Source: Bacteroidota bacterium (GTDB lineage Bacteria; Bacteroidota; Bacteroidia; AKYH767-A; 2013-40CM-41-45). From it: a stretch of DNA of 64,000 nt. Positions 1 through 8,363 of this stretch are shown piece by piece. Under the pieces are notes generated by a model. The model saw only the letters and a list, made by a program, of their open reading frames with translations. It made no database searches and was not told where the DNA came from. Positions within the stretch are counted from its first letter, which is position 1. Every line of letters begins with the position of its first letter. The stretch spans positions 434,001 to 498,000 of the forward strand of contig JADJFC010000001.1 of NCBI GenBank assembly GCA_016708785.1, given 5' to 3'. A program made the translations under genes and the position numbers.

Positions 1-129
1 TCTGCAGTAGATAAACTTATTTCGTATACCGACGGTTATCAGCAACTGGCAATTTATGCAGCTATTGCCGGTGTGGTATTAATTATCATTTCACCTTTCG
101 TGAGAAAATTGATGCAGGAAGTTAAGTAA
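1..129 (+). CDS. C-terminal end of probable POT-family peptide transporter (partial)
   Basis: The frame is open from the first base and ends at TAA 127-129, giving the last 42 residues of a protein that begins outside the window. They form one hydrophobic helix (AIYAAIAGVVLIIISPFV) followed by a short basic tail, RKLMQEVK. This single terminal transmembrane helix with a cytoplasmic basic end resembles the C-terminus of bacterial proton-dependent oligopeptide transporters of the POT/PTR2 family. That family assignment rests on the look of the tail only. What is directly seen is a membrane protein C-terminus; another multi-pass transporter is possible. Confidence 0.5.
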   Translation, partial: SAVDKLISYTDGYQQLAIYAAIAGVVLIIISPFVRKLMQEVK

Positions 130-130
130 C

Positions 131-240
131 GAATAACTAATAGTGAATAGCTAATAACAAAGGGCTATCGTAGGAAACTTTTTACCTACGATAGCCCTTC
201 GTTATTAATTAATAATTAATAATTAATTTATTATTAATCA
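131..240. repeat. Heptamer-word palindromic spacer with a 15-bp stem
   Basis: Two bases after the stop of the first gene, bases 131-158 read as four 7-base words (GAATAAC, TAATAGT, GAATAGC, TAATAAC). A perfect 15-bp inverted repeat follows, AAGGGCTATCGTAGG at 160-174 and its complement at 185-199, then right-hand words GTTATTA and ATTAATA. The stem could act as a rho-independent terminator for the upstream gene. The 18-base string AAGGGCTATCGTAGGAAA at 160-177 recurs exactly at 28380-28397, so this is a dispersed repeat and not a one-off terminator. Confidence 0.75.
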
Positions 241-349
241 CTACTGTCAGATAAAATTATTTTCATTTGAAAGTAAATTCCTGAATTCAAACCGTTACTT
301 TCAATTTTTCTTTTTTTGTTTGGCCAAAAAAAGAAACAAAAAAAGGCCA

Positions 350-431
350 CCACGCGCACCAAATCATTTGAATCTTCGATTATTGGATACATCCCTGATT
401 AACCTTTCAAATGATTTCGCGCAGCGCGTGG
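350..431. repeat. REP-like imperfect palindrome in the 130-606 intergenic region
   Basis: Outer arms CCACGCGC (350-357) and GCGCGTGG (424-431) and inner arms AAATCATTTGAA (361-372) and TTCAAATGATTT (406-417) form a two-part stem around a 33-base loop. Just before it lies the A/T-rich string TTTGGCCAAAAAAAG (319-333), a motif I associate with intergenic repeats of Bacteroidota. No convincing coding region lies anywhere in 130-606. The element probably folds in RNA and may be a mobile REP-type repeat, but no associated transposase is in the window. Confidence 0.55.
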
Positions 432-606
432 ACTCCCCGCACAACCACTGCTTTTTCTTTGATTAAAAAAGATGTCTGTCAACTAATTGTGGGGGCTTGT
501 TATAAATTTGTTCTGCGAACAGTTGATTTAATGTATAATTCTCAACTAAAATTATTGAATTTGATTTCTATCGGACACTAATGATAATTAATTATTAATT
601 ATAAAG

Positions 607-1791
607 TCAGGGTTTGCTTAGGCTCAAGCCACCCGAATGATTTTCAATCAGACTATAATCAGAAGCTTCAACGCAACGATCACCTGTAAGATCAGATGTT
701 AGGTAACCAATTAAAAACTGATTTACATTCGCATTTACGGTATTGAAATCGGTATCATCGATGATGTTGTTTTGGTTTACATCTCCGCTATATAAAGCAG
801 CTTTCCCATCTGCAAAAACAAATTGTTTGCTGCCATATGCTTTATTAGCTGAAGTTGTAAAATTGTATGTCCCGGAGGTACCTGATAAACTAACAGGACT
901 AGAGCTCCAGATCTGAAGTGAATTTCTATGCTTCACAACGATATAATAATTTCCGCCGGCAGCTGCAAACGGAAATAAAAACGTACCAATTCCACTTGTT
1001 GAAATAGTTCCTTTAAGAGTATAAGCTACTGAATAAGGTGCGGATGAGTTGGCAAGTTGGACCTCTATTGTATCACATATTGCAGGACTGTTTGTTGGGT
1101 CTGCAACTGCACGCATTAATCCACCACCTAAATAATACCCCTCTATTAATGCTGTGATTTCTAAAGGATAAATAGATGTATTTCCAATGAATAAATTGTA
1201 GCAAACACTGGTATTAAAAACACCTCCAAAACCAAATACCTTAAAGATATACGTTCCTGCCGGAAGATTTGTAAGATTAACAGTTTCACTAAGCGTACTT
1301 CCATTAGCACCATAACCTAATAGAGTTCCTGCAGATGTATAAACATACAGATCATAGTCATTTGGAAGATTGGATAATACAACACTGAAATTAGAAGGAA
1401 CCGTAGTAACGACTTTGTAATAGTCAATATCTGTTGACGTATTTATTCCCGCAGATATATTCGTATTGGTAGTTACCAATACTGCAGCTGCCAATGATTC
1501 ATTTGGTTCATAAGCAGAAATACAGATCGGACTAGTTGTAAATTGTGCTTGTGCATATGAGCTGTTTCCTGATGCACAATTAGAACGAATACGATAATCG
1601 TAAAGTAAACCTGCTGTCAATCCCGTGAAATTATAAGTTGTAGTTGCGTTTGATGAACTTGCAACAATCCAGGTACCCGACGAATTCAATTTATATTCTA
1701 CATTATAAGTTAATGCACTTGCAACGGCACCCCAACTTACCGTCGCTGTTGTTGATGTGATATTACTTGCAGTTAAACTTGTAGGCGCCAA
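607..1791 (-). CDS. C-terminal half of frameshifted secreted metalloprotease (FN3, PPC, dockerin-like)
   Basis: This is the downstream half of the metalloprotease at 1844-3832. Its frame is open well upstream of the nominal TTG start, up to the homopolymer at 1870-1876, and continues the interrupted PPC repeat (…VCYNLNV…) in register, so it is not an independent gene. It holds a fibronectin type III domain (about residues 1-85), a second PPC-type beta-sandwich with EPNES at its start (about 93-200), a beta-rich linker, and a C-terminal DVNQNNIIDDTD/DLTGD segment that looks like a dockerin-type paired calcium loop. The protein ends LSLSKP, without a clear type A sorting domain. The FN3-PPC pair duplicates the one in the upstream half. 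A one-base difference restores a single protein of about 1070 residues. Confidence 0.8.
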   Translation of the reverse strand: MAPTSLTASNITSTTATVSWGAVASALTYNVEYKLNSSGTWIVASSSNATTTYNFTGLTAGLLYDYRIRSNCASGNSSYAQAQFTTSPICISAYEPNESLAAAVLVTTNTNISAGINTSTDIDYYKVVTTVPSNFSVVLSNLPNDYDLYVYTSAGTLLGYGANGSTLSETVNLTNLPAGTYIFKVFGFGGVFNTSVCYNLFIGNTSIYPLEITALIEGYYLGGGLMRAVADPTNSPAICDTIEVQLANSSAPYSVAYTLKGTISTSGIGTFLFPFAAAGGNYYIVVKHRNSLQIWSSSPVSLSGTSGTYNFTTSANKAYGSKQFVFADGKAALYSGDVNQNNIIDDTDFNTVNANVNQFLIGYLTSDLTGDRCVEASDYSLIENHSGGLSLSKP

Positions 1792-1843
1792 ACATCCTAC
1801 TGTTGCTGTTACAGCAACATTGAGATTGTAACAAACCGTTGAA

Positions 1844-3832
1844 CTATTTGCTCCGGCATATCCATAAACAAAAAAAGTAATATGTACCTGCAGCTCGAGC
1901 TGCTAATGTTATCGATTCATTTGTTGTTCCTCCGTTCTCGCTGATACCTATTTGTGTTCCTGTTGAACTTTGAACTACAAGATCATAATCGCCGGCAAGA
2001 TTTGTTAATGTTACAACGAAATCAGAAGTTACTGTTGTAGTAATTTTATAATAATCTAAATCTGTTGTTGTACCAATGGTCGCTGTAATTATTGTATTTG
2101 CCGGAATTGTTGCTGCAGCTGCGCGTGATTCGTTGGGTTCATAATTGCTATTACAAGCAGCTGCTGTGACTGTAGTGAACTGTGATTGAAAATAAGAACT
2201 ACTTCCACTACTGCAATTGGTCCTGAGTCTATAATCATATAGACTTCCTGCTACCAACCCTGTCAGGTAATAAGATGTGGCATTACTAATAGTTGAGGAA
2301 GCAACTATCCATGTTGGTGACGAATTTAATTTGTATTCAAGAGTATAAGTTAAAGCTCCAACCACTGCTGTCCAGTTTATTGTTGCATTGTCAATAGAAA
2401 TTGGAGAGACTGTAACTCCGGAAGGAGTTGTACATGTAACCGGACAAGTTGGGCATGAAGACCCGCCACAATCAGTTCCCGTTTCATCTCCATTCATAAA
2501 TCCATCTGTACAACTAGTAAATCCACATACATCCAAACAAGCACCATTCAAAACGGAGTTTCGGATGACATTACCAGGTTGGGGACCAAAACCAAGACTT
2601 AAGTTAATTCCTACACTTTGCTGGTGACAATAACTCATTATCGTCCCACCTCCTGCCGGATTACCCGGTAGTGCGCAACCGCCTTCTGTTGCGCCTGAAC
2701 ATCCATCAATGGCAGTATTGTTACCATTCCATACACATGCATGAGTATGTCTGGATCCAATCAAGTGACCCATTTCATGCGTGATCACCATTACTGACCA
2801 GGAATAAGTAGGAACATTCAGATAGGTTGAGTTTATCTTACTTACACATTTACTTTCATCCGGATCAACATTACAAATTCCTGAGAAACCGGCAGCTTGC
2901 CCTCCACCACCTTTATAGGTAATCAAATGCGAAAGGTCACCATTAAATGTTCCGGTATTTGCCTGATAAGCCGCTAACAAAGCGGATGTGACTGTCAGTG
3001 AAGCATATGGCGACACAGTCGTCCAACACATGATCTGAGAAATTGCAACACTTAGTGTTTCGTTAGCATAAAGAATAATACATTGATTAAAGAGTGCAGT
3101 AATGTAGTTTACAGTATTTACAGTTCCACCTTTGTCTGTCACAACATCATTGTCTACTTCTATATAAATGTCTATACAATCTCCTAAACTTGAAGTTGTG
3201 TTTCCCCCACCGCGATTTAATTGAGAAGGCATATACGCCTTGCCGTCATCCTGTGTCGAACAATCAAATGGATTTCTGACTTGTAAATTAAAATCATTAT
3301 AAAATAAATGTGTTCTGCTGAAATCTCTATTGATTCGTCCTATCACTCGGTTTCCACTATTATCTGAGATCATTGCAACGATCTCATCCTTAAAAAAACT
3401 AAATGCAACGATTGAATTCGAATCACTTTGAAGTACTCCCTTATAATGTACACCTTCCTTATAACTGACCGGGGAATTAGGCTTTGTATTTTCCGAAACG
3501 AAAAATCCTGAAGCAAAAATATTATGCTTCAATAGATCGACCTTGATCGATGAATTTGCAGAAACAGGAATTACAACGGTTAAAAATTCCGGTTGATTCT
3601 GAAGAATATCGTTCAGTTCTTTTGCATTTGGTAAAAGAAGAACTCCTTCTTGTAAAACTTCCGGATCCACTTTCTCATCCCTCAAATTAGATGAAACATA
3701 TTTGAATACATTCAATTCCCGGAATTGGCTGCCATTCGATTTGGCATTAACAACTTGTCGGTAAACTGCTTTCTGGGAGAAAGCAATAATGGGCAAGAAC
3801 ATTAGAATAACTAGTAGTTGTTTTACTTTCAT
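1844..3832 (-). CDS. Secreted M12B-type zinc metalloprotease, N-terminal part of a frameshifted gene
   Basis: A signal peptide (MKVKQLLVILMFLPIIAFS) leads into a propeptide-like region and a reprolysin-like catalytic domain. The zinc site HEMGHLIGSRH (first His near residue 351) fits HExxHxxGxxH, and IMSYCH downstream is the Met-turn. Many cysteines and a Cys-rich CTDGFMNGDETGTDCGGSSC module follow, then an FN3 domain and a PPC domain opened by EPNES. The frame then ends out of register in FFCLWICRSK. On the minus strand a run of seven T (plus 1870-1876) causes this: with six, the reading becomes FFVYGYAGAN and joins the 607-1791 frame. It is probably an exported protease that degrades extracellular protein. 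The frameshift may be real or a sequence error. Confidence 0.88.
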   Translation of the reverse strand: MKVKQLLVILMFLPIIAFSQKAVYRQVVNAKSNGSQFRELNVFKYVSSNLRDEKVDPEVLQEGVLLLPNAKELNDILQNQPEFLTVVIPVSANSSIKVDLLKHNIFASGFFVSENTKPNSPVSYKEGVHYKGVLQSDSNSIVAFSFFKDEIVAMISDNSGNRVIGRINRDFSRTHLFYNDFNLQVRNPFDCSTQDDGKAYMPSQLNRGGGNTTSSLGDCIDIYIEVDNDVVTDKGGTVNTVNYITALFNQCIILYANETLSVAISQIMCWTTVSPYASLTVTSALLAAYQANTGTFNGDLSHLITYKGGGGQAAGFSGICNVDPDESKCVSKINSTYLNVPTYSWSVMVITHEMGHLIGSRHTHACVWNGNNTAIDGCSGATEGGCALPGNPAGGGTIMSYCHQQSVGINLSLGFGPQPGNVIRNSVLNGACLDVCGFTSCTDGFMNGDETGTDCGGSSCPTCPVTCTTPSGVTVSPISIDNATINWTAVVGALTYTLEYKLNSSPTWIVASSTISNATSYYLTGLVAGSLYDYRLRTNCSSGSSSYFQSQFTTVTAAACNSNYEPNESRAAAATIPANTIITATIGTTTDLDYYKITTTVTSDFVVTLTNLAGDYDLVVQSSTGTQIGISENGGTTNESITLAARAAGTYYFFCLWICRSK

Positions 3833-3911
3833 AATTTGATGTTATACGTGGGTTAATGAAACCTTTCCTGATACGCGGTAATTCAGAAAAAGTGCGTGTG
3901 CAACGCTATTC

Positions 3912-3919
3912 CAAATATA
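3912..3919 (-). promoter_or_regulatory. Candidate -7 box (TAnnTTTG) for the metalloprotease
   Basis: On the minus strand the sequence reads TATATTTG, an exact match to the Bacteroidota -7 consensus, about 80 bases upstream of the ATG at 3832. No TTG -33 element is visible at the usual distance, so this is a weak prediction. Confidence 0.35.
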
Positions 3920-4113
3920 AAATAAAAAGCGAAAATTTAAAAACTCTAATACCTCTTAAAAAGTGCTAAAAACCGCTGTAAGTACTGATAATTAAGACAT
4001 TTAAGATCAAAATGGGTTCTTAATTCGTGAATTCGTGGCTAAACTTTCAACTGCCGTCAAAAAAATCCCGGTGATAAAATGCCGGAAACTACTCCTCTTA
4101 CTTAGTTTTTTAA

Positions 4114-4512
4114 ATGTCAGGATATTTTTTACATTTACCCGAATCAATAAAAAATCCAATCTTGTATAAAAAAGGTCTACATATTATATCAGAGTTTTCG
4201 GTCAAAGATTCTTTAATACTCAAAGACAGTGAAAAAGTAAAAATCTTTCTCAATAATTCAATAACCACATTAGGTCTTTCAAAGGTCGGTGAAGTTTTTT
4301 ACCAATTTCCTGACTCAGGATATACAGGAATAATCTGTCTGACCGAATCACATATATCAATACATACATGGCCCGAACACAACCGAGTTACATTCGATGT
4401 ATTTTTAAGCAATTACATGAAGTACAATGATGACATTGCCGAAACTATTCATTCGGGGCTTTTAACTTTACTGGAGGCAGAGGAAATCAATACATCAAGA
4501 TTAAAAAGATAA
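4114..4512 (+). CDS. SpeD-like pyruvoyl-dependent decarboxylase lacking the canonical cysteine
   Basis: This 132-residue protein has the size and core motif of class 1B bacterial S-adenosylmethionine decarboxylase proenzyme. TESHISIHTWPE carries the Glu78-Ser79 self-cleavage site, where Ser79 would become the pyruvoyl group, and His84 fits the His needed for processing. Aligning without gaps on Thermotoga SpeD (Ser63, His68, Cys83) puts the catalytic acid Cys83 at residue 99, which here is Ser (DVFLSN instead of DVFTCG). The fold and self-processing are therefore likely, but the substrate is uncertain: decarboxylated SAM for aminopropyl transfer is the default, and another amino acid is possible. 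It is the first gene of the tight operon ending at 11091; the next start is 4 bases after its stop. The speE-like gene at 6846 supports a polyamine-type role. Confidence 0.85.
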   Translation: MSGYFLHLPESIKNPILYKKGLHIISEFSVKDSLILKDSEKVKIFLNNSITTLGLSKVGEVFYQFPDSGYTGIICLTESHISIHTWPEHNRVTFDVFLSNYMKYNDDIAETIHSGLLTLLEAEEINTSRLKR

Positions 4513-4516
4513 ATTT

Positions 4517-5176
4517 GTGACCAATATAACAGCTAATAATTTTTCTTGTCCAAAATGTTCTGCCGTCACTGAACTTAAATTACAGGCGCCATTGGTCATC
4601 TGCTGCCCTTCTTGTCAGGAAACTTACTTCATCAACAAAGAGCACAAGGCAACTAATGCATATTTACTGAAGCACGACCTCTCCCCTCTTAAAGTGATTG
4701 AATTAAATGCCAGTGGCGAATACAAGAAAATCAGATTTACAATTATTGGACACATTAGAAGTATTAACACCCATTCAATTACTAATGAATGGCTAATGAA
4801 ATTCGACAATAACACCTATGGGTGGTTAATTGAAAATGGGTTTAAGTATTATATTTTTGAAAACGACCCTATAAGCATTTCTGCTAATTCAATAATAGGG
4901 AAAAATGTCGGCGATAGTGTAAAAATAAAAGAAATTGACTACACTATTTATGATCTTTCAAAGCAAATAAAATTTAGAATGGATGGACAGATCCCTGAAA
5001 ATGATTTTAACGATGGCGAACTTTTTATCTACGAAGCAATAGCAAATGATTTTGTTTCACTTACTACAATTGTGATTTATGACAAAACAACAGTAGAAGC
5101 TTTCAAAGGAATTGAAATCAAACTTACCGATCTCAAAATTTCCACATTGGCAAATTTTAAAAAATGGTTATCATGA
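4517..5176 (+). CDS. Zinc-ribbon DUF4178 protein (first of two)
   Basis: The start is GTG, 4 bases after the speD-like stop. Residues about 10-35 hold a zinc ribbon of two CxxC knuckles (CPKC and CPSC, with an extra Cys just before the second). The rest, about 45-215, matches the beta-rich DUF4178 pattern with the repeated W-x-x-x-F/W-D-N-x-T-Y/W-G-W-L-I-E core (around WLMKFDNNTYGWLIENG). There is no signal peptide or membrane segment, so it should be cytoplasmic or peripheral. The function of DUF4178 is not established. The domain is known to occur beside DUF350 and polyamine genes, as here. Its stop overlaps the next start (ATGA), which implies translational coupling. Confidence 0.8.
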   Translation: MTNITANNFSCPKCSAVTELKLQAPLVICCPSCQETYFINKEHKATNAYLLKHDLSPLKVIELNASGEYKKIRFTIIGHIRSINTHSITNEWLMKFDNNTYGWLIENGFKYYIFENDPISISANSIIGKNVGDSVKIKEIDYTIYDLSKQIKFRMDGQIPENDFNDGELFIYEAIANDFVSLTTIVIYDKTTVEAFKGIEIKLTDLKISTLANFKKWLS

Positions 5177-6438
5177 CAGGAGAAACAAATCCAAATCTCG
5201 AAGCCACAAAAGTAGTTTGCAGTAAATGCAATGGGGAATTCATTTCATATCTTAATTCAAATGCCTATTCAATCATTTGTTCTTTGTGTGGAAGTATTTC
5301 AAACTCCTATTTCGGAACATTAGAAAGATCTACCCAAGAAGTTCGCTTAAGTGAACTTCCCTCAATATTACCTATCGGCTCAAAAGGAGAAATCAAAGGA
5401 ATTCCATATATAGTTATCAATCACGTCCGAAAAAAAGAAAATGGAACCGTTTACTTTTGGGATGAATTCACATTATTCAACCCAATTTATGGGCAAGCTT
5501 ATCTTTCAGTTTACGATGGTCATTGGATGTATCTTAAAGAACTCAATGCACAACCCGAAATCAAACTGCGCATTGTAATTTTTGAAGGTGAAGTTTATGA
5601 TCGATTTGCAAAGTATAAATCAAAGATCCAAGCAGCCTCAGGCGAATTCCTTTATGACTTCGATGCTGATGAAGTACCATTGGTACAAGAATTTATTCAA
5701 CCTCCATATCTCTTATCAAAAGAAACCCTTTCAACAAATATCACTTGGTTCAAAGGAGAATATATTTTACCGGATGAAATAAAAAGTAGTTTTAAATTAG
5801 ACAACATTCCTGAAAGGAAAGGCGTCGGAATGATTCAACCGTTTATTGGAAAGTTTCAAAAACGAACGATGTCAACTGTTTCCTTCTTTATATTTGTAAT
5901 CTGGAGTGCACTTCAATTTCTTTTTTATTACAGCGCAAAAGAAGAAACCGTATTTTCAAAACAATACTCTATAAATGATGCAAATAATCGAAAAGAAATA
6001 TATACTTCAGCCTTTGAGCTAAGTGGTGGAACAAGTAATGCAGAAATCAAGATCAATACAAATATTGATAATAACTGGATGTATTCTGCTATTACCCTAG
6101 TTAATGAAAAGACCGGAGATATTTACGACCTTGATCTGGAAGCTGAGTATTATCATGGATATGAAGATGGCTCCACTTGGTCTGAAGGCAAAAGCTGGAT
6201 CTCTAAAGTAGTTTCTAAAGTGCCTGACGGAAGCTACTATCTTATCGTTTACCCCGACAAACCTGCAACAATGAATTCAGTAGACCTTACAGTGAGCGTA
6301 ACACGAAATGTATTTATGTTTTCTAATGGTCTAATAATATTGCTGCTCTTAGCCCTATTCCCGACATATTATTTCTTTAGAAAAAACAGTTTTGAACAAA
6401 GAAGATGGTTCAACAGTAATTACTCGACCTATGAATAA
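5173..6438 (+). CDS. Zinc-ribbon DUF4178 protein with two membrane segments (second of two)
   Basis: I chose ATG 5173 because it overlaps the previous TGA as ATGA; an in-frame ATG at 5164 is also possible. An N-terminal zinc ribbon (CSKCNGEF…CSLCGS) is followed by a DUF4178 domain with the WDEFTLFNP…GHWMYLKEL core. A linker leads to a membrane helix near residue 235 (STVSFFIFVIWSALQFLFYY), an exported beta domain of about 130 residues (contains NWMYSAITLVNEKTGDIYDLDLE), and a last helix (LIILLLLALFPTYYFF) close to the C-terminus. The layout puts the ribbon and DUF4178 in the cytoplasm and the beta domain outside. It probably links the cytoplasmic enzymes of the operon to the membrane. The next gene starts inside its last codons. 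Confidence 0.8.
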   Translation: MTGETNPNLEATKVVCSKCNGEFISYLNSNAYSIICSLCGSISNSYFGTLERSTQEVRLSELPSILPIGSKGEIKGIPYIVINHVRKKENGTVYFWDEFTLFNPIYGQAYLSVYDGHWMYLKELNAQPEIKLRIVIFEGEVYDRFAKYKSKIQAASGEFLYDFDADEVPLVQEFIQPPYLLSKETLSTNITWFKGEYILPDEIKSSFKLDNIPERKGVGMIQPFIGKFQKRTMSTVSFFIFVIWSALQFLFYYSAKEETVFSKQYSINDANNRKEIYTSAFELSGGTSNAEIKINTNIDNNWMYSAITLVNEKTGDIYDLDLEAEYYHGYEDGSTWSEGKSWISKVVSKVPDGSYYLIVYPDKPATMNSVDLTVSVTRNVFMFSNGLIILLLLALFPTYYFFRKNSFEQRRWFNSNYSTYE

Positions 6439-6610
6439 CAAACTATTTGATATAAAAGATCTGAAAGGCATGAAATACTACCTTTTATTTGCCACCGTCT
6501 TGATTGGAGTTTACATCTACTCAATGACGATTGGTTATCGATTTCTGAGCTTTACTGAATCAAATCACTCACAACAAAGAACAGGCGCACGAACATATTT
6601 TCACAAATAA
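6431..6610 (+). CDS. Small single-helix membrane protein of the polyamine-like operon
   Basis: ATG 6431 overlaps the stop of the DUF4178 gene by 8 bases and gives 59 residues; a further upstream start is open but would run deep inside the DUF4178 gene. A short cytoplasmic-like head (MNNKLFDIKDLKG) precedes one helix (YYLLFATVLIGVYIYSMTIGYRF) and a polar tail ending TGARTYFHK. I do not recognise a named family. Its exact fit between coupled genes and the distinctive Gly-Tyr-Arg and terminal Tyr-Phe-His-Lys argue that it is real and not a shadow. It may be a small subunit or assembly partner of the DUF350 protein encoded 16 bases downstream. Confidence 0.65.
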   Translation: MNNKLFDIKDLKGMKYYLLFATVLIGVYIYSMTIGYRFLSFTESNHSQQRTGARTYFHK

Positions 6611-6626
6611 TTAAAAAACGAAACAA

Positions 6627-6842
6627 ATGGAAGCATTACATTTAAAATACTTAATGGCAGCATTAGTCTACTCCGTTCTAGGTGTTGCAATACTATTGGT
6701 ATCATTCTGGATTATCGAAAAAATTTCACCTGAAAATCTATGGAAAGAGATCATTGAAAAACAAAACAATGCATTGGCTATTCTTGCAGCTTCTTTCATG
6801 ATAGCGATAGCCATTATAATTTCGTCTGCAATTCACGGTTAA
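6627..6842 (+). CDS. DUF350 (YjfL-type) small membrane protein
   Basis: The 71-residue product has two hydrophobic helices (about 8-30, LMAALVYSVLGVAILLVSFWI, and about 47-68) separated by a charged loop ending EKQNNALAILAAS. This matches one half of the DUF350 family, which also occurs as a tandem duplicate in E. coli YjfL. The N-N-A-L-A-I loop and small-residue second helix are typical. The family's molecular role is not proven. It is known to sit beside DUF4178, spermidine synthase and glutathionylspermidine synthase genes, and an ion-conducting or sensor role in envelope stress has been suggested. It starts 16 bases after the previous gene and ends 3 bases before the speE-like gene. Confidence 0.82.
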   Translation: MEALHLKYLMAALVYSVLGVAILLVSFWIIEKISPENLWKEIIEKQNNALAILAASFMIAIAIIISSAIHG

Positions 6843-6845
6843 TAG

Positions 6846-8363
6846 ATGTCATTAATCAAAGATAAACAGAATCAGTTACTTCTACTAATCTCGGTATTTG
6901 TTATTGCCACCTGCGGATTGATCTACGAATTGATCGCAGGAACTTTGGCCAGTTATCTTCTTGGCGATTCTGTAACCCAATTCTCAACTATTATCGGAAT
7001 ATATTTATTCTCGATGGGTATTGGCTCGTACCTTTCTAAATTCATAAATAAAAACCTCCTAAGCTGGTTTATACAAATAGAGATTCTTGTCGGAGTTATC
7101 GGTGGGGTTAGTTCAACTATTCTTTTTATTTGCTTTGAACAGGCCAGTGGATTCCACATTATTCTTTACAGCCGGATAATCTTAACCGGCACTCTCGTTG
7201 GACTTGAAATACCGCTTTTAATGCGAATACTAAAGGACGAATTTGACTTCAGCGAATTGGTATCAAAAGTTTTTACATTCGACTATATCGGCGCTCTCTT
7301 TGCTTCTATTCTCTTTCCACTTTTTATGGTTCCATATTTAGGGCTTCTTAAAACCTCCTATTTCTTTGGACTTCTAAATGTGATCGTAGCAGTAATTCTC
7401 TGCTTCAGATTTGAGCCCATGATCCGCTATCTAAAGTTTCTAAAATTCCAGGCAATCACCGCTGTTTTATTTTTACTCATTGGATTTGTTTATGCTGAAC
7501 AAATTCAAACCTATGCTGAAACCTTAACATACAGCGAAAACATCATATACAGTAAATCCACGCCTTACCAAAGAATTATTCTTACCAGTGACAGAGGAAT
7601 TACCAAGTTATACCTGAATAATAATCTTCAATTTAGCTCAGCAGATGAATACAGATATCACGAGGCTTTAGTACATCCCGGACTATCACGAATGAAAGAC
7701 CCAAAAAGCGTTCTTATCCTTGGTGGTGGGGATGGATTTGCAGTAAGAGAAGTTCTAAAATATCCGACAGTGAACAAGATTATCTTAGTAGATCTTGATT
7801 CATCTGTAACCCAAATTTTCAAAAATTCCGAATTTCTAAAGACTCTCAACTCCAACTCTCTTTCAAACTCTAAACTGCAAATTATAAATACGGATGCTTT
7901 CAGTTGGTTAAAACAAAATCAACAACTCTTTGACTTCATTATAATTGATCTACCCGACCCTTCCAACTTTTCTGTAGGCAAGTTATATTCTAATTCATTT
8001 TACAAAGAAATTAGAAAATCGTTATCCCCGGCAGGTGCGTTTGTCGTTCAAAGCACTTCTCCTTTTGTTGCAAGGAAATCGTTTTGGTGCGTAAACAATA
8101 CTATTGCATCACTTGGATTCAAAACGCTTCCCTATCATTTATATGTCCCCTCCTTTGGTGAATGGGGATACGTTATGGGATTCTATTCATTGCCATCGAC
8201 ACCGAACTTTCTTCCAAAAGAATTAAAATATTACGACGAGATCCGGTACAATGAAATGATTCGATTCCCAAAAGATATGGCATATCTGCCAACAGAAATA
8301 AATAAATTGAACAATCAAATCTTAATTCGGTATTTTGAAGATGAGTGGGGAAAAGTTCAATAA
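6846..8363 (+). CDS. Membrane-anchored spermidine synthase-like aminopropyltransferase
   Basis: The first 220 or so residues form about seven transmembrane helices. The rest (about 235-460) is a SpeE-type Rossmann domain. Visible motifs are the substrate-side SSADEYRYHEALVHPG (near 263-278), the nucleotide loop LILGGGDGFAVREVLKYP (Gly293 onward), the acidic VDLD, TDAFSWL, and the catalytic-face IDLPDP. In SpeE these residues bind decarboxylated SAM and the amine acceptor. The active domain should face the cytoplasm at the inner membrane. With the SpeD-like gene it suggests aminopropylation of a polyamine or another amine. TM-SpeE fusions are known in bacteria but their acceptors are mostly unknown. 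It overlaps the next gene by 23 bases. Confidence 0.85.
   Translation: MSLIKDKQNQLLLLISVFVIATCGLIYELIAGTLASYLLGDSVTQFSTIIGIYLFSMGIGSYLSKFINKNLLSWFIQIEILVGVIGGVSSTILFICFEQASGFHIILYSRIILTGTLVGLEIPLLMRILKDEFDFSELVSKVFTFDYIGALFASILFPLFMVPYLGLLKTSYFFGLLNVIVAVILCFRFEPMIRYLKFLKFQAITAVLFLLIGFVYAEQIQTYAETLTYSENIIYSKSTPYQRIILTSDRGITKLYLNNNLQFSSADEYRYHEALVHPGLSRMKDPKSVLILGGGDGFAVREVLKYPTVNKIILVDLDSSVTQIFKNSEFLKTLNSNSLSNSKLQIINTDAFSWLKQNQQLFDFIIIDLPDPSNFSVGKLYSNSFYKEIRKSLSPAGAFVVQSTSPFVARKSFWCVNNTIASLGFKTLPYHLYVPSFGEWGYVMGFYSLPSTPNFLPKELKYYDEIRYNEMIRFPKDMAYLPTEINKLNNQILIRYFEDEWGKVQ

Noticed and set aside
2388..2627. Plus-strand ORF of 79 codons inside the metalloprotease
   Set aside because: It lies antisense to a strongly supported coding frame, has no start context and resembles no protein family.
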